From NCBI GenBank assembly GCA_902576785.1, contig CACGWC010000006.1, positions 19,002 through 83,001 of the forward strand: 64,000 bases of DNA, written 5' to 3'. Both the position numbers and the translations under genes were made by a program. Source of the stretch: an uncultured Pelagibacteraceae bacterium. GTDB lineage: Bacteria; Pseudomonadota; Alphaproteobacteria; Pelagibacterales; Pelagibacteraceae. Below the pieces are notes generated by a model. It was not told where the DNA came from. It made no database searches and was given only the letters and a program-made list of their open reading frames with translations. Of this stretch, positions 8,996-18,309 are shown in pieces (positions within the stretch are counted from its first letter, which is position 1; each line of letters begins with the position of its first letter).

Positions 8996-10738
8996 ATGCT
9001 AAATTCTGACGAATTAATAAATAAGGTTAAATCATACAATAAGTTTCTTAACCCAGAGACTTTAAGCAAAGCATATGATTTTGCAGTGAAAGTTCATAAA
9101 GATCAAAAACGACAATCAGGAGACCCCTACGTCATTCATCCTGTTGCTGTTGCAAATATTTTAACCGAACTTAAGTTGGATAGTGCGACGATAGCAACTG
9201 GTTTACTTCACGATACCATAGAAGATACTTATGCAACTTATAAAACTATAGAAGAACAATTTGGAAAAGAAGTTGCTGATTTAGTTGATGGAGTTACAAA
9301 AATTTCAGTTTTTGAAAACCAAGCTATTTCTAATTCAAAAGCTGAAAATTTTAGAAAACTCATCCTGGCAACTTCTAAAGATATCAGAGTCCTCCTTGTG
9401 AAACTTGCAGATCGTTTGCATAATATGCGAACTTTGAAGGCTATTGATAAAGAGGAAAAAAGAAAAAGAATTGCAAAAGAAACTATGGAAATTTATGCTC
9501 CTCTAGCTGATAGAATGGGAATGAACAGAATAAGAGATGAACTTGAAGATCTTTCTTTCGATATTTTAAATCCTGAAGCAAGAAAAATGATCAAAGATAG
9601 ATTAGACACAATAAAAGATAATAATTTGATTAATTATAATTCAGTTCTTAGTGAATTTGAAAATCTATTAAATGAAAAAAATATTCTTTTTAAAATTTAT
9701 TCTAGAGAAAAAACACCTTTTTCTATTTGGAGAAAAATACAAAAAAAAAGAACCTCACTAGAGCAAATTACAGACATAATTGGTTTTAGAATAATTTTAG
9801 ATAATGTTGAAAATTGTTACAAAACTTTAGGCGTAATTCATAATAAATGGAATTGCATACCTGGTAGATTTAAAGATTACATTTCATCTCCAAAAATAAA
9901 TAATTATAAATCTCTTCATACAGCAGTGATCGGTCCAAATAAAAGACCTATTGAAATACAACTAAGAACACAACAAATGCATGAATTTGCGCAAAGAGGT
10001 ATAGCTTCTCATTGGAAATATAAATCATCAGAAAAGTTTAACTCTTTAACTTGGAAGGAATATGATTGGTTAGCAGATCTAGTAGAAATTATTGATAAAA
10101 ATGAAAATCCTGAACATTATTTTGAGTATACAAAACTGCAAATGTTTCAAGAAAATGTTTTTTGTTTTACACCAAAAGGCTCAGTTATAAAATTACCCAA
10201 AGAAGCAAGTCCAATTGATTTTGCTTATGCCGTTCACACTAAAGTAGGTGATACAGCAATTGGATGCGAAATAAATGGAAAGGAAAGTCCTCTACAATCA
10301 ATATTGCGAAATGGAGATGTGGTTAAAATATTAACATCAAAAAAAGATTCACCTTCTTTGCATTGGATAACAAGTGCTAAAACCGGTAAAGCTAGAGCTG
10401 CTATAAGAAGATACTGGCAATACAAAGAAGACAGCAAGCCTACTGAAAAAAAATATAACACTACACTTTGGATGTCTTTACCTGACAGACCTGGAATATT
10501 AGGTGACGTTACAACAATGATTGGAACGAATAATGTAAATATTTCAAGTGTTGAAATGGTGGAAAAGACTAAAAGAACCATTAATTTTAGATTCAACCTA
10601 ATTATTCAAGATTTGAAAAACTTTACAAAACTTATTAGTGAGCTAAAACAGAAAGAATATAACTTCAAAATAATTAGACATAAAAACAAAAAATATGCTT
10701 TCTTTAAAAGATTCTTTAGCGGTTTTAAAAAAAACTAA
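8996..10738 (+). CDS. Bifunctional (p)ppGpp synthetase/hydrolase, short form
   Basis: RSH-family stringent response enzyme. The hydrolase domain is intact, with the HD pair at residues 72-73 in GLLHDTIEDT. The synthetase domain (about 225-345) has GRFKDYISSPK, YKSLHTAV and the catalytic IEIQLRT; the RFKD form is typical of bifunctional enzymes. A TGS domain (CFTPKGSVIKLPKEASPIDFAYAVHT) follows, then KARAAIRRYW, and almost directly a C-terminal ACT domain (LPDRPGILGDVTTMIG). At 580 residues it is about 150 shorter than usual, because most of the linker between TGS and ACT is missing. The ATG at 8996 follows an in-frame TTG at 8993. Confidence 0.93.
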   Translation: MLNSDELINKVKSYNKFLNPETLSKAYDFAVKVHKDQKRQSGDPYVIHPVAVANILTELKLDSATIATGLLHDTIEDTYATYKTIEEQFGKEVADLVDGVTKISVFENQAISNSKAENFRKLILATSKDIRVLLVKLADRLHNMRTLKAIDKEEKRKRIAKETMEIYAPLADRMGMNRIRDELEDLSFDILNPEARKMIKDRLDTIKDNNLINYNSVLSEFENLLNEKNILFKIYSREKTPFSIWRKIQKKRTSLEQITDIIGFRIILDNVENCYKTLGVIHNKWNCIPGRFKDYISSPKINNYKSLHTAVIGPNKRPIEIQLRTQQMHEFAQRGIASHWKYKSSEKFNSLTWKEYDWLADLVEIIDKNENPEHYFEYTKLQMFQENVFCFTPKGSVIKLPKEASPIDFAYAVHTKVGDTAIGCEINGKESPLQSILRNGDVVKILTSKKDSPSLHWITSAKTGKARAAIRRYWQYKEDSKPTEKKYNTTLWMSLPDRPGILGDVTTMIGTNNVNISSVEMVEKTKRTINFRFNLIIQDLKNFTKLISELKQKEYNFKIIRHKNKKYAFFKRFFSGFKKN

Positions 10739-11285
10739 GGCACTTTTAGAAGGACATTTTGTTTTATCTTCAGGTTTACATTCACCTCAGTATGTTCAGT
10801 GTGCTAAATTATTAAGTTATCCAAAAAAATCAGAAGAGTTTTGTAAATCATTAAGCACTAAAATAAAAAAAAAATTCAAAAAAATTGATATAATTTTGTC
10901 ACCAGCTATGGGCGGTATTGTAATAGGTTATATTGTTGGAAATTTATTAAATAAGGAAACAATATTTTGTGAGAGAGTTAATGGGAAATTTATTTTAAGA
11001 AGAGGTTTTTCAATTAAAAAAAATTCTAAAGTTTTGATAGTAGAAGACGTAATTACTACAGGTAAGTCAAGTTTAGAATGTGCTCGACTTGTAAAAAAAT
11101 ATAAATCAAAAGTAGTTGGATATGCGTGTTTGATTAATAGATCTAGTAAACCAAGTTTAAAAATTAAAGATAAAAATATTGTTTCGCAAATTAAATTAGA
11201 AATACCAACTTATAAAAAAAATGATTTACCAATTGAGTTAAAAAAAATTCCAATTACAAAACCTGGAAGTAGATATTTAAAATGA
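10695..11285 (+). CDS. pyrE: Orotate phosphoribosyltransferase
   Basis: Pyrimidine synthesis enzyme that joins orotate and PRPP to give OMP. Recognised by GHFVLSSGLHSPQYVQCAKLL near the N-terminus, AMGGIVIGY, and the PRPP-binding loop VLIVEDVITTGKSS. The length of 196 residues is normal for the alphaproteobacterial form. It starts 44 bases inside the end of the rsh gene and overlaps pdxJ by 4 bases, so it is co-transcribed. Confidence 0.93.
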   Translation: MLSLKDSLAVLKKTKALLEGHFVLSSGLHSPQYVQCAKLLSYPKKSEEFCKSLSTKIKKKFKKIDIILSPAMGGIVIGYIVGNLLNKETIFCERVNGKFILRRGFSIKKNSKVLIVEDVITTGKSSLECARLVKKYKSKVVGYACLINRSSKPSLKIKDKNIVSQIKLEIPTYKKNDLPIELKKIPITKPGSRYLK

Positions 11286-12001
11286 AATCTAGACTAGGTG
11301 TTAACGTAGACCATATTGCAACATTAAGAAACGCCAGAGGAGAGGGGCATCCTGATCCTATTTCATATGCAAGACAAGTTATGAATTTCGGTGCAAATTC
11401 TATTACTATTCATTTAAGAGAAGATCGTAGACATATTCGAGATGAAGACGTAGCTATATTTTCAAAAATTAAAAGAGTACCAATAAATTTAGAAATGGCT
11501 GCTAACAATGAAATGCTTAAAATTGCATTAAAATATAAACCTAATTTTGTTTGTATAGTTCCTGAAAAAAGGAATGAAATAACCACCGAAGGAGGTTTAA
11601 ATATCACAAAAAATAAAAAAATAATTAAAAAAGTAATTAGTAAATTAAATTCAAAAAAAATTAGAACAAGTCTTTTCATCAATCCAAATATTAAAGATGT
11701 TTTTGCATCAAAAGAATTAAATGCGAAATGTGTGGAACTTCATACAGGAAAATTTGCTTTAAAAGTTAAAAATAACAAAAATTATTTAGCCGAGTTCAAA
11801 AAAATAAAAAATTGTGCCACGTTAGCAAAAAAACTAGGAATGGAAGTTCATGCAGGTCATGGCCTAGATTATAAATCAACTAAAATTTTAAGAAAGATTA
11901 AATCTATAGAGGAATTTAATATTGGGCATTTTATAATTGGAGAGGCTATCATGTTTGGTATGAAAAAAGTAATCACTAATTTTAGAAAAATATTAAACTA
12001 A
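11282..12001 (+). CDS. pdxJ: Pyridoxine 5'-phosphate synthase
   Basis: Closes the pyridoxine ring from 3-amino-2-oxopropyl phosphate and deoxyxylulose 5-phosphate in vitamin B6 synthesis. The opening LGVNVDHIATLRNARGEGHP is diagnostic. SITIHLREDRRHI, FVCIVPEKR and EVHAGHGLDY follow in the right order. 239 residues, normal length. It overlaps pyrE by 4 bases and acpS by one base. Confidence 0.96.
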   Translation: MKSRLGVNVDHIATLRNARGEGHPDPISYARQVMNFGANSITIHLREDRRHIRDEDVAIFSKIKRVPINLEMAANNEMLKIALKYKPNFVCIVPEKRNEITTEGGLNITKNKKIIKKVISKLNSKKIRTSLFINPNIKDVFASKELNAKCVELHTGKFALKVKNNKNYLAEFKKIKNCATLAKKLGMEVHAGHGLDYKSTKILRKIKSIEEFNIGHFIIGEAIMFGMKKVITNFRKILN

Positions 12002-12387
12002 TGATAATTGGTAACGGTGTTGATATTATTGATAATAAAAGAATAGAAAAATCCCTAAAAATTAAAGGTTTTAAAAAAAGACTCTTTACATTAAATGAAA
12101 TTAAACAATCAAAAAAATACAGAAATAAAACGAATTACTTTGCAAAAAGATTTGCTGCTAAAGAAGCTTTTGTTAAATCAATAGGCACAGGCTTTAGAGA
12201 TAATATTAATTTTAATGATATTGAAATATACAATAATAAGAAAGGATCACCTAAAATTAAAATTTCGCAGAAAATACAATATATATTAAAAAAAAAATTT
12301 AAATTAAAGAATTACGATATACATCTTTCACTTTCAGATGAAAAAAACCACTCAATTGCATTTGTTATATTGAATAGAAAAAAATGA
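12001..12387 (+). CDS. acpS: Holo-[acyl-carrier-protein] synthase
   Basis: Transfers the phosphopantetheine arm from CoA to acyl carrier protein. The motif GNGVDIIDNKRIEKSL at the N-terminus holds the metal-binding aspartate; FAKRFAAKEAFVKSIGTGF is the second diagnostic motif, and LSLSDEKNHSIAFVIL is the third. 128 residues. It sits between pdxJ and lepB, the usual alphaproteobacterial position. Confidence 0.95.
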   Translation: MIIGNGVDIIDNKRIEKSLKIKGFKKRLFTLNEIKQSKKYRNKTNYFAKRFAAKEAFVKSIGTGFRDNINFNDIEIYNNKKGSPKIKISQKIQYILKKKFKLKNYDIHLSLSDEKNHSIAFVILNRKK

Positions 12388-13112
12388 AAAATTTCATAAT
12401 TGATAATACTAAAACATTATTTTATGCATTAATGATTGCAGTATTTATAAGATCAATATTAATCCAGCCATTTTATATACCATCATCATCAATGGAAACT
12501 AATTTGCTTGTGGGTGACAGATTATTTGTTACAAAATTTTCTTACGGATATAGTAAACATTCATTTCCTTTTAGTCCTCCTATTTTTAAAGGACGTATAT
12601 TAAATAAAAACCCTAAAAGAGGAGATGTTATAGTTTTTAAAACACCTGCTGATAATCGTACAGATTATATTAAAAGATTGATTGGTTTACCAGGTGATAC
12701 AATACAATTTATTGATGGTGATTTATATATAAATTCTAATCAAGTATTAAAAACAATTAAAAGCAAAAATGATAAGTTATATTGTGGATCATCCCAAATT
12801 GATGTCAATATATTTGAAGAAAAACTTCCAAATGGAAAAAGTTATTTAGCTGCATATAGAACCGATGTAACTTTTTCTAATTCTGATAAATACATTGTTC
12901 CTGAAAATCACTTTTTTTTCTTAGGTGACAATAGGGATTGTTCTAAAGACAGCAGATTTCTATCTGAGGTTGGTTATGTTAATCAAAATAATTTAGTTGG
13001 AAAAGCACAAATTTTATTTTTTTCATCTAATCCAAGGAAAGGAAGTATCTTTAACATTTTCAAATGGAATGAAATAGTTCGATTTGAAAGATTTTTTAAT
13101 AAAATAATTTAA
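12384..13112 (+). CDS. lepB: Signal peptidase I
   Basis: Inner-membrane protease that removes signal peptides from Sec and Tat substrates. One N-terminal membrane segment (about 9-28) is followed by the catalytic serine, Ser36 in IPSSSMETNLLVGD. The general-base lysine lies in DYIKRLIGLPGD, and FFFLGDNRDCSKDSR is the conserved box E. At 242 residues it is the common single-anchor alphaproteobacterial form. It overlaps acpS by 4 bases. Confidence 0.96.
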   Translation: MKNFIIDNTKTLFYALMIAVFIRSILIQPFYIPSSSMETNLLVGDRLFVTKFSYGYSKHSFPFSPPIFKGRILNKNPKRGDVIVFKTPADNRTDYIKRLIGLPGDTIQFIDGDLYINSNQVLKTIKSKNDKLYCGSSQIDVNIFEEKLPNGKSYLAAYRTDVTFSNSDKYIVPENHFFFLGDNRDCSKDSRFLSEVGYVNQNNLVGKAQILFFSSNPRKGSIFNIFKWNEIVRFERFFNKII

Positions 13113-13116
13113 ATAA

Positions 13117-13779
13117 ATGAAGTTAAACAAACTACAAAAGAAAATAGGTATTAGCTTTAAAGATGATAAACTATTGATACAAGCCTTAACACACAAAAGT
13201 TTTGATACAAAAAATAATTATGAAAAACTAGAATTTTTAGGTGATAGAGTTTTAGGGTTTGTTATATCAAAGAAACTTTTAGAATTATATCCAAATGAAA
13301 AAGTAGGTATGATTGATAAAAAACTTGCAAATTTAGTTAATAAAAATAAGTGTTTTGAAATTGGCAAGGAATTAGAATTGGATAATTATATTTTAACAGG
13401 AAACACAGAAAAGACAAAAAAAGTCAATATTGAAAAAAAAATTATATCTGATTGTTGTGAGTCTTTGATTGGAGCAATTTATATAGATAGAGGTTTTGAG
13501 GTTTCGTCAAAATTTATATTAAATTATTGGAAAAATTATTTAAATTTATCAGATATTACTGTAATTGACTCCAAAACAAGATTACAAGAATATTCATTAA
13601 AAAAATTTAAAGCATTGCCAATATATAAACTCATTTCTAATACAGGACCAAGACATAAACCAAATTTTAAAATTAGTGTAAAAATTAAGGATAGCAAAAT
13701 AGTTATCGCTGATGGTAGTTCAAAAAAAAATGCAGAACAAGCCGCAGCTATGAAACTTTTAGAAACTATTAAAATATAA
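13117..13779 (+). CDS. rnc: Ribonuclease III
   Basis: Double-strand-specific endoribonuclease for rRNA and mRNA processing. The signature YEKLEFLGDRVLGFVISK lies near residue 40, the second acidic site is in DCCESLIGAIYIDRG, and a C-terminal double-stranded RNA binding domain ends NAEQAAAMKLLE. 220 residues, normal length. In most relatives era follows; here the stop codon touches the start of recO and era is absent. Confidence 0.95.
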   Translation: MKLNKLQKKIGISFKDDKLLIQALTHKSFDTKNNYEKLEFLGDRVLGFVISKKLLELYPNEKVGMIDKKLANLVNKNKCFEIGKELELDNYILTGNTEKTKKVNIEKKIISDCCESLIGAIYIDRGFEVSSKFILNYWKNYLNLSDITVIDSKTRLQEYSLKKFKALPIYKLISNTGPRHKPNFKISVKIKDSKIVIADGSSKKNAEQAAAMKLLETIKI

Positions 13780-14459
13780 TGAATTGGCAAGATAAAGGTT
13801 ACTTACTTTCAAAAAATAAATATAATGAAAATTCTGTAATATCTGAATTTTATACTGAAGATCACGGAAAAATTTCAGGAATTATTTTTGGAGGGACTTC
13901 AAAAAAAATAAAAAACTACTTATTCGAGGGTAATAAATTGCATATAAATTATAATTCAAAATCTCAATCAAAAATTGGTTCTTTAAAAGTTGAAATTGAT
14001 GAATTTAAAACTCCTTACTTTTTAGAAGATAAGCAAAAACTCCTATGTATAATTTATACAATGAATTTGATTAAAATTTTAACAGTAGAGAACGAAAAAA
14101 ATAGAGAGATTTATTACTTAATTGATAATTATTTTGAGATATTAAAAGATGAAGAGTGGCTTTCAAAGTTTGTAAATTGGGAGTTAAACTTTTATAAATT
14201 AATTGGATATGACATAGACTTTAGTGATTATGTAGAAAAAGTTTCTGAAGATAATAAAATTAATTATAAATTAAAAAATTCTGGCAAAATCATTCCAAAT
14301 TTTTTAGTAAATAAAGATGAAGAAGATATAAGCTTTGAAGATACTTTTGATGCTTTAAAAATTGTAGGAGATTTTTTAGATAAAACAATAGTTAAACCGA
14401 ACAATCTTAATTTTCCCAAAACAAGATTTAATTTTCAAAATTCTTTAAAATTGATCTAG
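13779..14459 (+). CDS. recO: DNA repair protein RecO
   Basis: Recombination mediator that helps load RecA on SSB-coated DNA. The N-terminal OB-fold is visible (WQDKGYLLSKNKYNENSVISEFYTEDHGKISGIIFGG), followed by the helical body with NWELNFYKLIGYDIDF. 226 residues. The family is weakly conserved, so the call also rests on its place after rnc. The zinc-binding cysteines of some RecO proteins are not seen. Its end overlaps the convergent hemB by 15 bases. Confidence 0.85.
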   Translation: MNWQDKGYLLSKNKYNENSVISEFYTEDHGKISGIIFGGTSKKIKNYLFEGNKLHINYNSKSQSKIGSLKVEIDEFKTPYFLEDKQKLLCIIYTMNLIKILTVENEKNREIYYLIDNYFEILKDEEWLSKFVNWELNFYKLIGYDIDFSDYVEKVSEDNKINYKLKNSGKIIPNFLVNKDEEDISFEDTFDALKIVGDFLDKTIVKPNNLNFPKTRFNFQNSLKLI

Positions 14460-15443
14460 TTTTATTTGATCAGCAAAATAGGTTATAATTGCACTTGCTC
14501 CAGCTCTTTTAAAGGAAACTAGACTTTCATATATCGATTTTTTATCTAATATACTCTTTGAAATTGCATTTTGTATGAGACTATATTCTCCTGATACCTG
14601 GTATGCAATAACTGGAATTTTAAAATTATTCTTAACTTCCCTAATTATATCAAGATAAGGCATCCCTGGTTTTACTATAATCATGTCTGCACCTTCTTTT
14701 ATATCTAATGCAACTTCTCTTAATGATTCATAATTATTTTTAAAATCCATTTGATAAGTTTTTTTGTCTCCTTTTAAGAGACTTCTTGATCCAACAGCAT
14801 TTCTGAATGGGCCATAAAAACTTGATGCATACTTAACAGCATATGATAAAATTTGAACATCTTTTAGATTATTCTTATCTAAAGCTTTACGAATTTTTAA
14901 AACTCTACCATCCATCATATCTGATGGTGCAATCACATCACAACCCATTTTTGCTTGCAATATTGATTGTTTAATCAAGATTTCTAATGTTTCATCATTT
15001 AGAATTTCGTTTTTTTTTATTATTCCATCATGGCCATGTGATGTATATGGATCTAATGCAACATCACACATTATTCCAATTTCGTTCTTATAATTTTTTT
15101 TGATGAATTTTATTGCTTGGCAAACTAAATTATTTTCATTTAATGCTTCATTTCCATATTCATCTCTTTTTCTTGGATTTGTATAAGGGAATAAAGCCAC
15201 CATTGGTATTCCCAATTTTAGTGCTTTATCAACTACACTTTTTAATTTATCAATAGAATATCTAAAAACATTTGGCATTGAATTAATTGGAACTTTTTTT
15301 GCTTTTCCTTCAGTAAGAAAAATAGGTAAAATAAAATCATTGTATGATAGATCATTATCTTGAACTAATCTTCTAGACCAACTGAATTTTCTTGATCTTC
15401 TCAATCTTAAATTAGGATAGCTACCTGTGATAATCATTATCAA
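14445..15443 (-). CDS. hemB: Delta-aminolevulinic acid dehydratase (porphobilinogen synthase)
   Basis: Condenses two aminolevulinates to porphobilinogen in haem synthesis. The two active-site lysines are in LSYAVKYASSFYGPFR and ADMIIVKPGMPYLD. The metal segment reads CDVALDPYTSHGHDG, the aspartate-type site that goes with magnesium rather than the cysteine-rich zinc type. FRYSIDKL and VALFPYTNPRKRDE are also typical. 332 residues. The start could be the first or the third codon, as both are Met. Confidence 0.96.
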   Translation of the reverse strand: MIMIITGSYPNLRLRRSRKFSWSRRLVQDNDLSYNDFILPIFLTEGKAKKVPINSMPNVFRYSIDKLKSVVDKALKLGIPMVALFPYTNPRKRDEYGNEALNENNLVCQAIKFIKKNYKNEIGIMCDVALDPYTSHGHDGIIKKNEILNDETLEILIKQSILQAKMGCDVIAPSDMMDGRVLKIRKALDKNNLKDVQILSYAVKYASSFYGPFRNAVGSRSLLKGDKKTYQMDFKNNYESLREVALDIKEGADMIIVKPGMPYLDIIREVKNNFKIPVIAYQVSGEYSLIQNAISKSILDKKSIYESLVSFKRAGASAIITYFADQIKLDQF

Positions 15444-15507
15444 TTAATTTTTTTGATGCGACAATAGTAATATTTAATATAATAGTCTATAAGATAGTAG
15501 AGCACCG

Positions 15508-16098
15508 ATGTCACAATTATTCAATGATTTTCAAAAACAAGACGTAAAATTTGATATCATAAAATTAAAACAAGCTTGCGATGAAGTATTAAAAATAAAA
15601 GGTTTTGATACAAGTCTTGGAATACCTCACTTCGCTGGTATACCTTTAAATCAAATTCCAGGTGATCCAGATTCTGTTAAAGGAAATAATGTAAGAGGCA
15701 TTTATTGGACTAAGCCAGATAGTACAGGTGTTGAGGTACAGAGGGAAAGTAAAATTGATGAACATAAATATACAGAATTTGTTGACGATTTTAAAAATAC
15801 TTATTTCAAAGAAGTTTATGATCAATTAACAAAAAAGTTTAAATTAGGTAGGATGAGACTTCTTCTTAAAGAGCCAAGATCAACATTGAGTTGGCATAGA
15901 GATCCTGAGCCAAGGCTTCATATACCAATATACACAAATCCCGGAGCAATAATGGTCGTTGATAATGTTGCAAAACATATGCCAGCAGATGGCTCTGTTT
16001 GGATTACTAATAATACTAAATATCACAATGCATTTAATGGGGGTGAAGAAAATAGAGTTCACCTTGTTGCTTGTGTTTTAAATTACAAATTTAATTAA
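15508..16098 (+). CDS. 2OG-Fe(II) oxygenase, aspartyl/asparaginyl beta-hydroxylase-like
   Basis: The central motif STLSWHRDPEPRLHIPIYTNPGA supplies an HxD pair and the arginine/histidine typical of the aspartyl beta-hydroxylase fold. A distal histidine lies in TKYHNAFNGGEENRVHLV. These would bind Fe(II) and 2-oxoglutarate. At 196 residues it is a single-domain protein with no signal peptide. The substrate is unknown. It lies four bases upstream of rpiB and is divergent from hemB across 64 bases. Fold confidence is good, function is not. Confidence 0.7.
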   Translation: MSQLFNDFQKQDVKFDIIKLKQACDEVLKIKGFDTSLGIPHFAGIPLNQIPGDPDSVKGNNVRGIYWTKPDSTGVEVQRESKIDEHKYTEFVDDFKNTYFKEVYDQLTKKFKLGRMRLLLKEPRSTLSWHRDPEPRLHIPIYTNPGAIMVVDNVAKHMPADGSVWITNNTKYHNAFNGGEENRVHLVACVLNYKFN

Positions 16099-16099
16099 A

Positions 16100-16525
16100 T
16101 TGAAAAAAATTTTTATTGCTTCAGATCATGGTGGATTTAATTTAAAAAAGAATATTTTAAAATACTTTAATAAAAATTATCCAATAAAAGATCTGGGACC
16201 AAAACAAAATAAGAAGTCCGTTGATTACCCTGATTTTGCTCACAAACTTTGTAAACAAGTGGCGAAAAATAAGAATCATGTAGGAATACTTGTTTGTGGT
16301 TCAGGAGTAGGAATGTCTATTGCTGCAAACAAAAATAAGGGAATACGCGCAGCTTTATGCTATTCAGTAAAAAATGCCAAATTATCGCGATTGCATAATG
16401 ATGCAAATGTTATAACATTAGGAGAAAGGCTTATTAAAAAAACAGTTGCCTTAAAATGTGTTGAGAGCTTTCTAAAAACCGAGTTTGAAGGCGGTAGACA
16501 TATAAAAAGAATTAAAAAAATATAG
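16100..16525 (+). CDS. rpiB: Ribose-5-phosphate isomerase B
   Basis: Interconverts ribose 5-phosphate and ribulose 5-phosphate. IASDHGGFNLK at the N-terminus, DYPDFAHKL, and the catalytic-cysteine motif GILVCGSGVGMSIAANKNKGIRAALC are diagnostic. 141 residues, normal length. The start is a TTG at 16100 directly before KKIFIASDH; no ATG lies near. The gene sits just before glyA, as in many alphaproteobacteria. Confidence 0.94.
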   Translation: MKKIFIASDHGGFNLKKNILKYFNKNYPIKDLGPKQNKKSVDYPDFAHKLCKQVAKNKNHVGILVCGSGVGMSIAANKNKGIRAALCYSVKNAKLSRLHNDANVITLGERLIKKTVALKCVESFLKTEFEGGRHIKRIKKI

Positions 16526-16533
16526 GTAAATAA

Positions 16534-17844
16534 ATGTCTAGTGAAAAAAAATATTTAAATACACAATATGAAAACTTTTTTGAAAAAAAATTGTCTGAAG
16601 CTGATCCAGAAATATTTGATGCAGTAAATAAAGAATTAATCAGACAGCAAAACCATATCGAATTAATCGCATCTGAAAACATCGTTTCACAAGCTGTTTT
16701 AGAAGCACAAGGTTCTGTACTAACAAATAAGTATGCTGAAGGTTACCCAGGTAAAAGATATTATAACGGTTGTGAACATGTTGATGTTGCCGAGTCGCTT
16801 GCTAACGATAGGTTAAAAAAACTCTTTAATTGTAAATTTGCGAATTCTCAACCTCATTCCGGTGCTCAGGCTAATGGAGCGGTTTTTTTAGCTTTATTAA
16901 AGCCAGGTGACACATTTATGGGAATGAGTTTAAATTCTGGAGGCCACATTACTCATGGTCTTAAAATTGCAATGTCAGGCAAATGGTTTAATGCAATAAG
17001 TTACGATGTGGACAAAACATCTGAATTAATCGATTATGACGAAGTTGAAAGATTAGCAATTGAAAATAATCCTAAACTTATAATTGCTGGAGGTAGCGCA
17101 TATTCTAGGGTGATTGATTTTAAAAGATTTAGAGAAATTGCTGATAAGGTTGGAGCATTCTTTATGGTAGATATGGCTCACTTTTCAGGTCTTGTTGCTG
17201 GTAAAGGTTATCCAAATCCTGTTGATCATGCTCATGTCGTTACATCAACAACTCATAAAGTTTTTAGAAGCGCCAGAGGTGGAATTATTTTAACAAATCA
17301 CGAAGATATTTATAAAAAAATTAATACAGCTGTATTTCCTGGTTATCAGGGTGGCCCTCTGATGCATATAATAGCAGCAAAAGCAGTTGGATTTAAAGAG
17401 GCATTAGAACCTTCTTTCAAAGAATATATATCTAATGTTTTAGCTAATGCAAAAATACTTGCAGAAACATTAAAAACAAATGGATTTAAGATTTATTCTG
17501 GAGGAACTGATACTCATTTAATGTTGGTAGATTTAAGACCTTTTGGTGTTAAAGGTAATGCTGCAGCTGAAAGTTTATCACGTGCTAATATAACGTGTAA
17601 TAAAAATGGAATTCCATTTGATACAGAAAGTCCAATGGTAACGTCAGGTATAAGACTAGGTTCTCAGGCAGCAACTACTCGAGGATTTGGTTTAAATGAA
17701 TTTAAAATAGTTGGTGAGTTAATTACTAAAGTAATTAAAGGTTTGTCATCCAACCCTGATGATAATACTAAAATAGAAGACGAAGTAAGAAAAGAAGTTG
17801 TTGATTTATGTTCAAATTTCCCAATTTATAAGAATTTGGGATAA
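16534..17844 (+). CDS. glyA: Serine hydroxymethyltransferase
   Basis: PLP enzyme that interconverts serine and glycine while charging tetrahydrofolate. The PLP lysine lies in [45 protein letters not shown] and [14 protein letters not shown] are conserved. 436 residues, normal length. It is 8 bases after rpiB and 6 bases before nrdR. It links functionally to soxBDAG, which yields glycine and a folate-bound one-carbon unit. Confidence 0.97.
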   Translation: MSSEKKYLNTQYENFFEKKLSEADPEIFDAVNKELIRQQNHIELIASENIVSQAVLEAQGSVLTNKYAEGYPGKRYYNGCEHVDVAESLANDRLKKLFNCKFANSQPHSGAQANGAVFLALLKPGDTFMGMSLNSGGHITHGLKIAMSGKWFNAISYDVDKTSELIDYDEVERLAIENNPKLIIAGGSAYSRVIDFKRFREIADKVGAFFMVDMAHFSGLVAGKGYPNPVDHAHVVTSTTHKVFRSARGGIILTNHEDIYKKINTAVFPGYQGGPLMHIIAAKAVGFKEALEPSFKEYISNVLANAKILAETLKTNGFKIYSGGTDTHLMLVDLRPFGVKGNAAAESLSRANITCNKNGIPFDTESPMVTSGIRLGSQAATTRGFGLNEFKIVGELITKVIKGLSSNPDDNTKIEDEVRKEVVDLCSNFPIYKNLG

Positions 17845-17850
17845 TGAATT

Positions 17851-18309
17851 ATGATTTGTCCCTGTGATAAAAAAGGTGAAACTTCAGTTGTAGATTCTAG
17901 ACCTACTGAAGATGGAACAGCTATAAGAAGAAGGAGGCTTTGTAGCTGTGGTCAAAGATTTACTACATTTGAAAGAGTTCAATTTCGTGAGCTAACAATT
18001 GTAAAAAAAAATGGAAGAAAATCTCCATTTGATAGAGATAAATTGTCTAAATCCATTTATGTAGCTCTAAAAAAAAGACCTCTTGATACTGAAACAGTAG
18101 AAAAATTTATTTCTAAAATTTCTCGATCATTAGAAGAATTTGGTCAAAGTGAAATTTCTTCGAACACAATAGGCACAATGGTAATGGACGGATTAAAAGA
18201 ATTGGACCCAGTTGCTTATGTAAGATTTGCATCAGTATATAGAAATTTTAGAGAAGAAAAAGACTTCGTTCAATTTGTTGATAAAATCGATGTCTTTAAG
18301 AAAAGATAA
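17851..18309 (+). CDS. nrdR: Transcriptional repressor NrdR with unusual zinc knuckles
   Basis: Nucleotide-sensing repressor of ribonucleotide reductase genes, with an N-terminal zinc ribbon and a C-terminal ATP cone. [17 protein letters not shown] and [23 protein letters not shown] match the family closely, and the ATP cone covers about 49-139. Oddly, both cysteine pairs are CxC (C3-P-C5 and C-S-C) where the family has CPxC and CxxC; the second pair also has one residue fewer. 152 residues. The last 20 bases overlap ribD. Confidence 0.94.
   Translation: MICPCDKKGETSVVDSRPTEDGTAIRRRRLCSCGQRFTTFERVQFRELTIVKKNGRKSPFDRDKLSKSIYVALKKRPLDTETVEKFISKISRSLEEFGQSEISSNTIGTMVMDGLKELDPVAYVRFASVYRNFREEKDFVQFVDKIDVFKKR

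Noticed and set aside
10234..10596. 120-residue minus-strand frame inside the RSH gene
   Set aside because: Antisense shadow of the TGS/ACT region; no recognisable motif or ribosome binding site.
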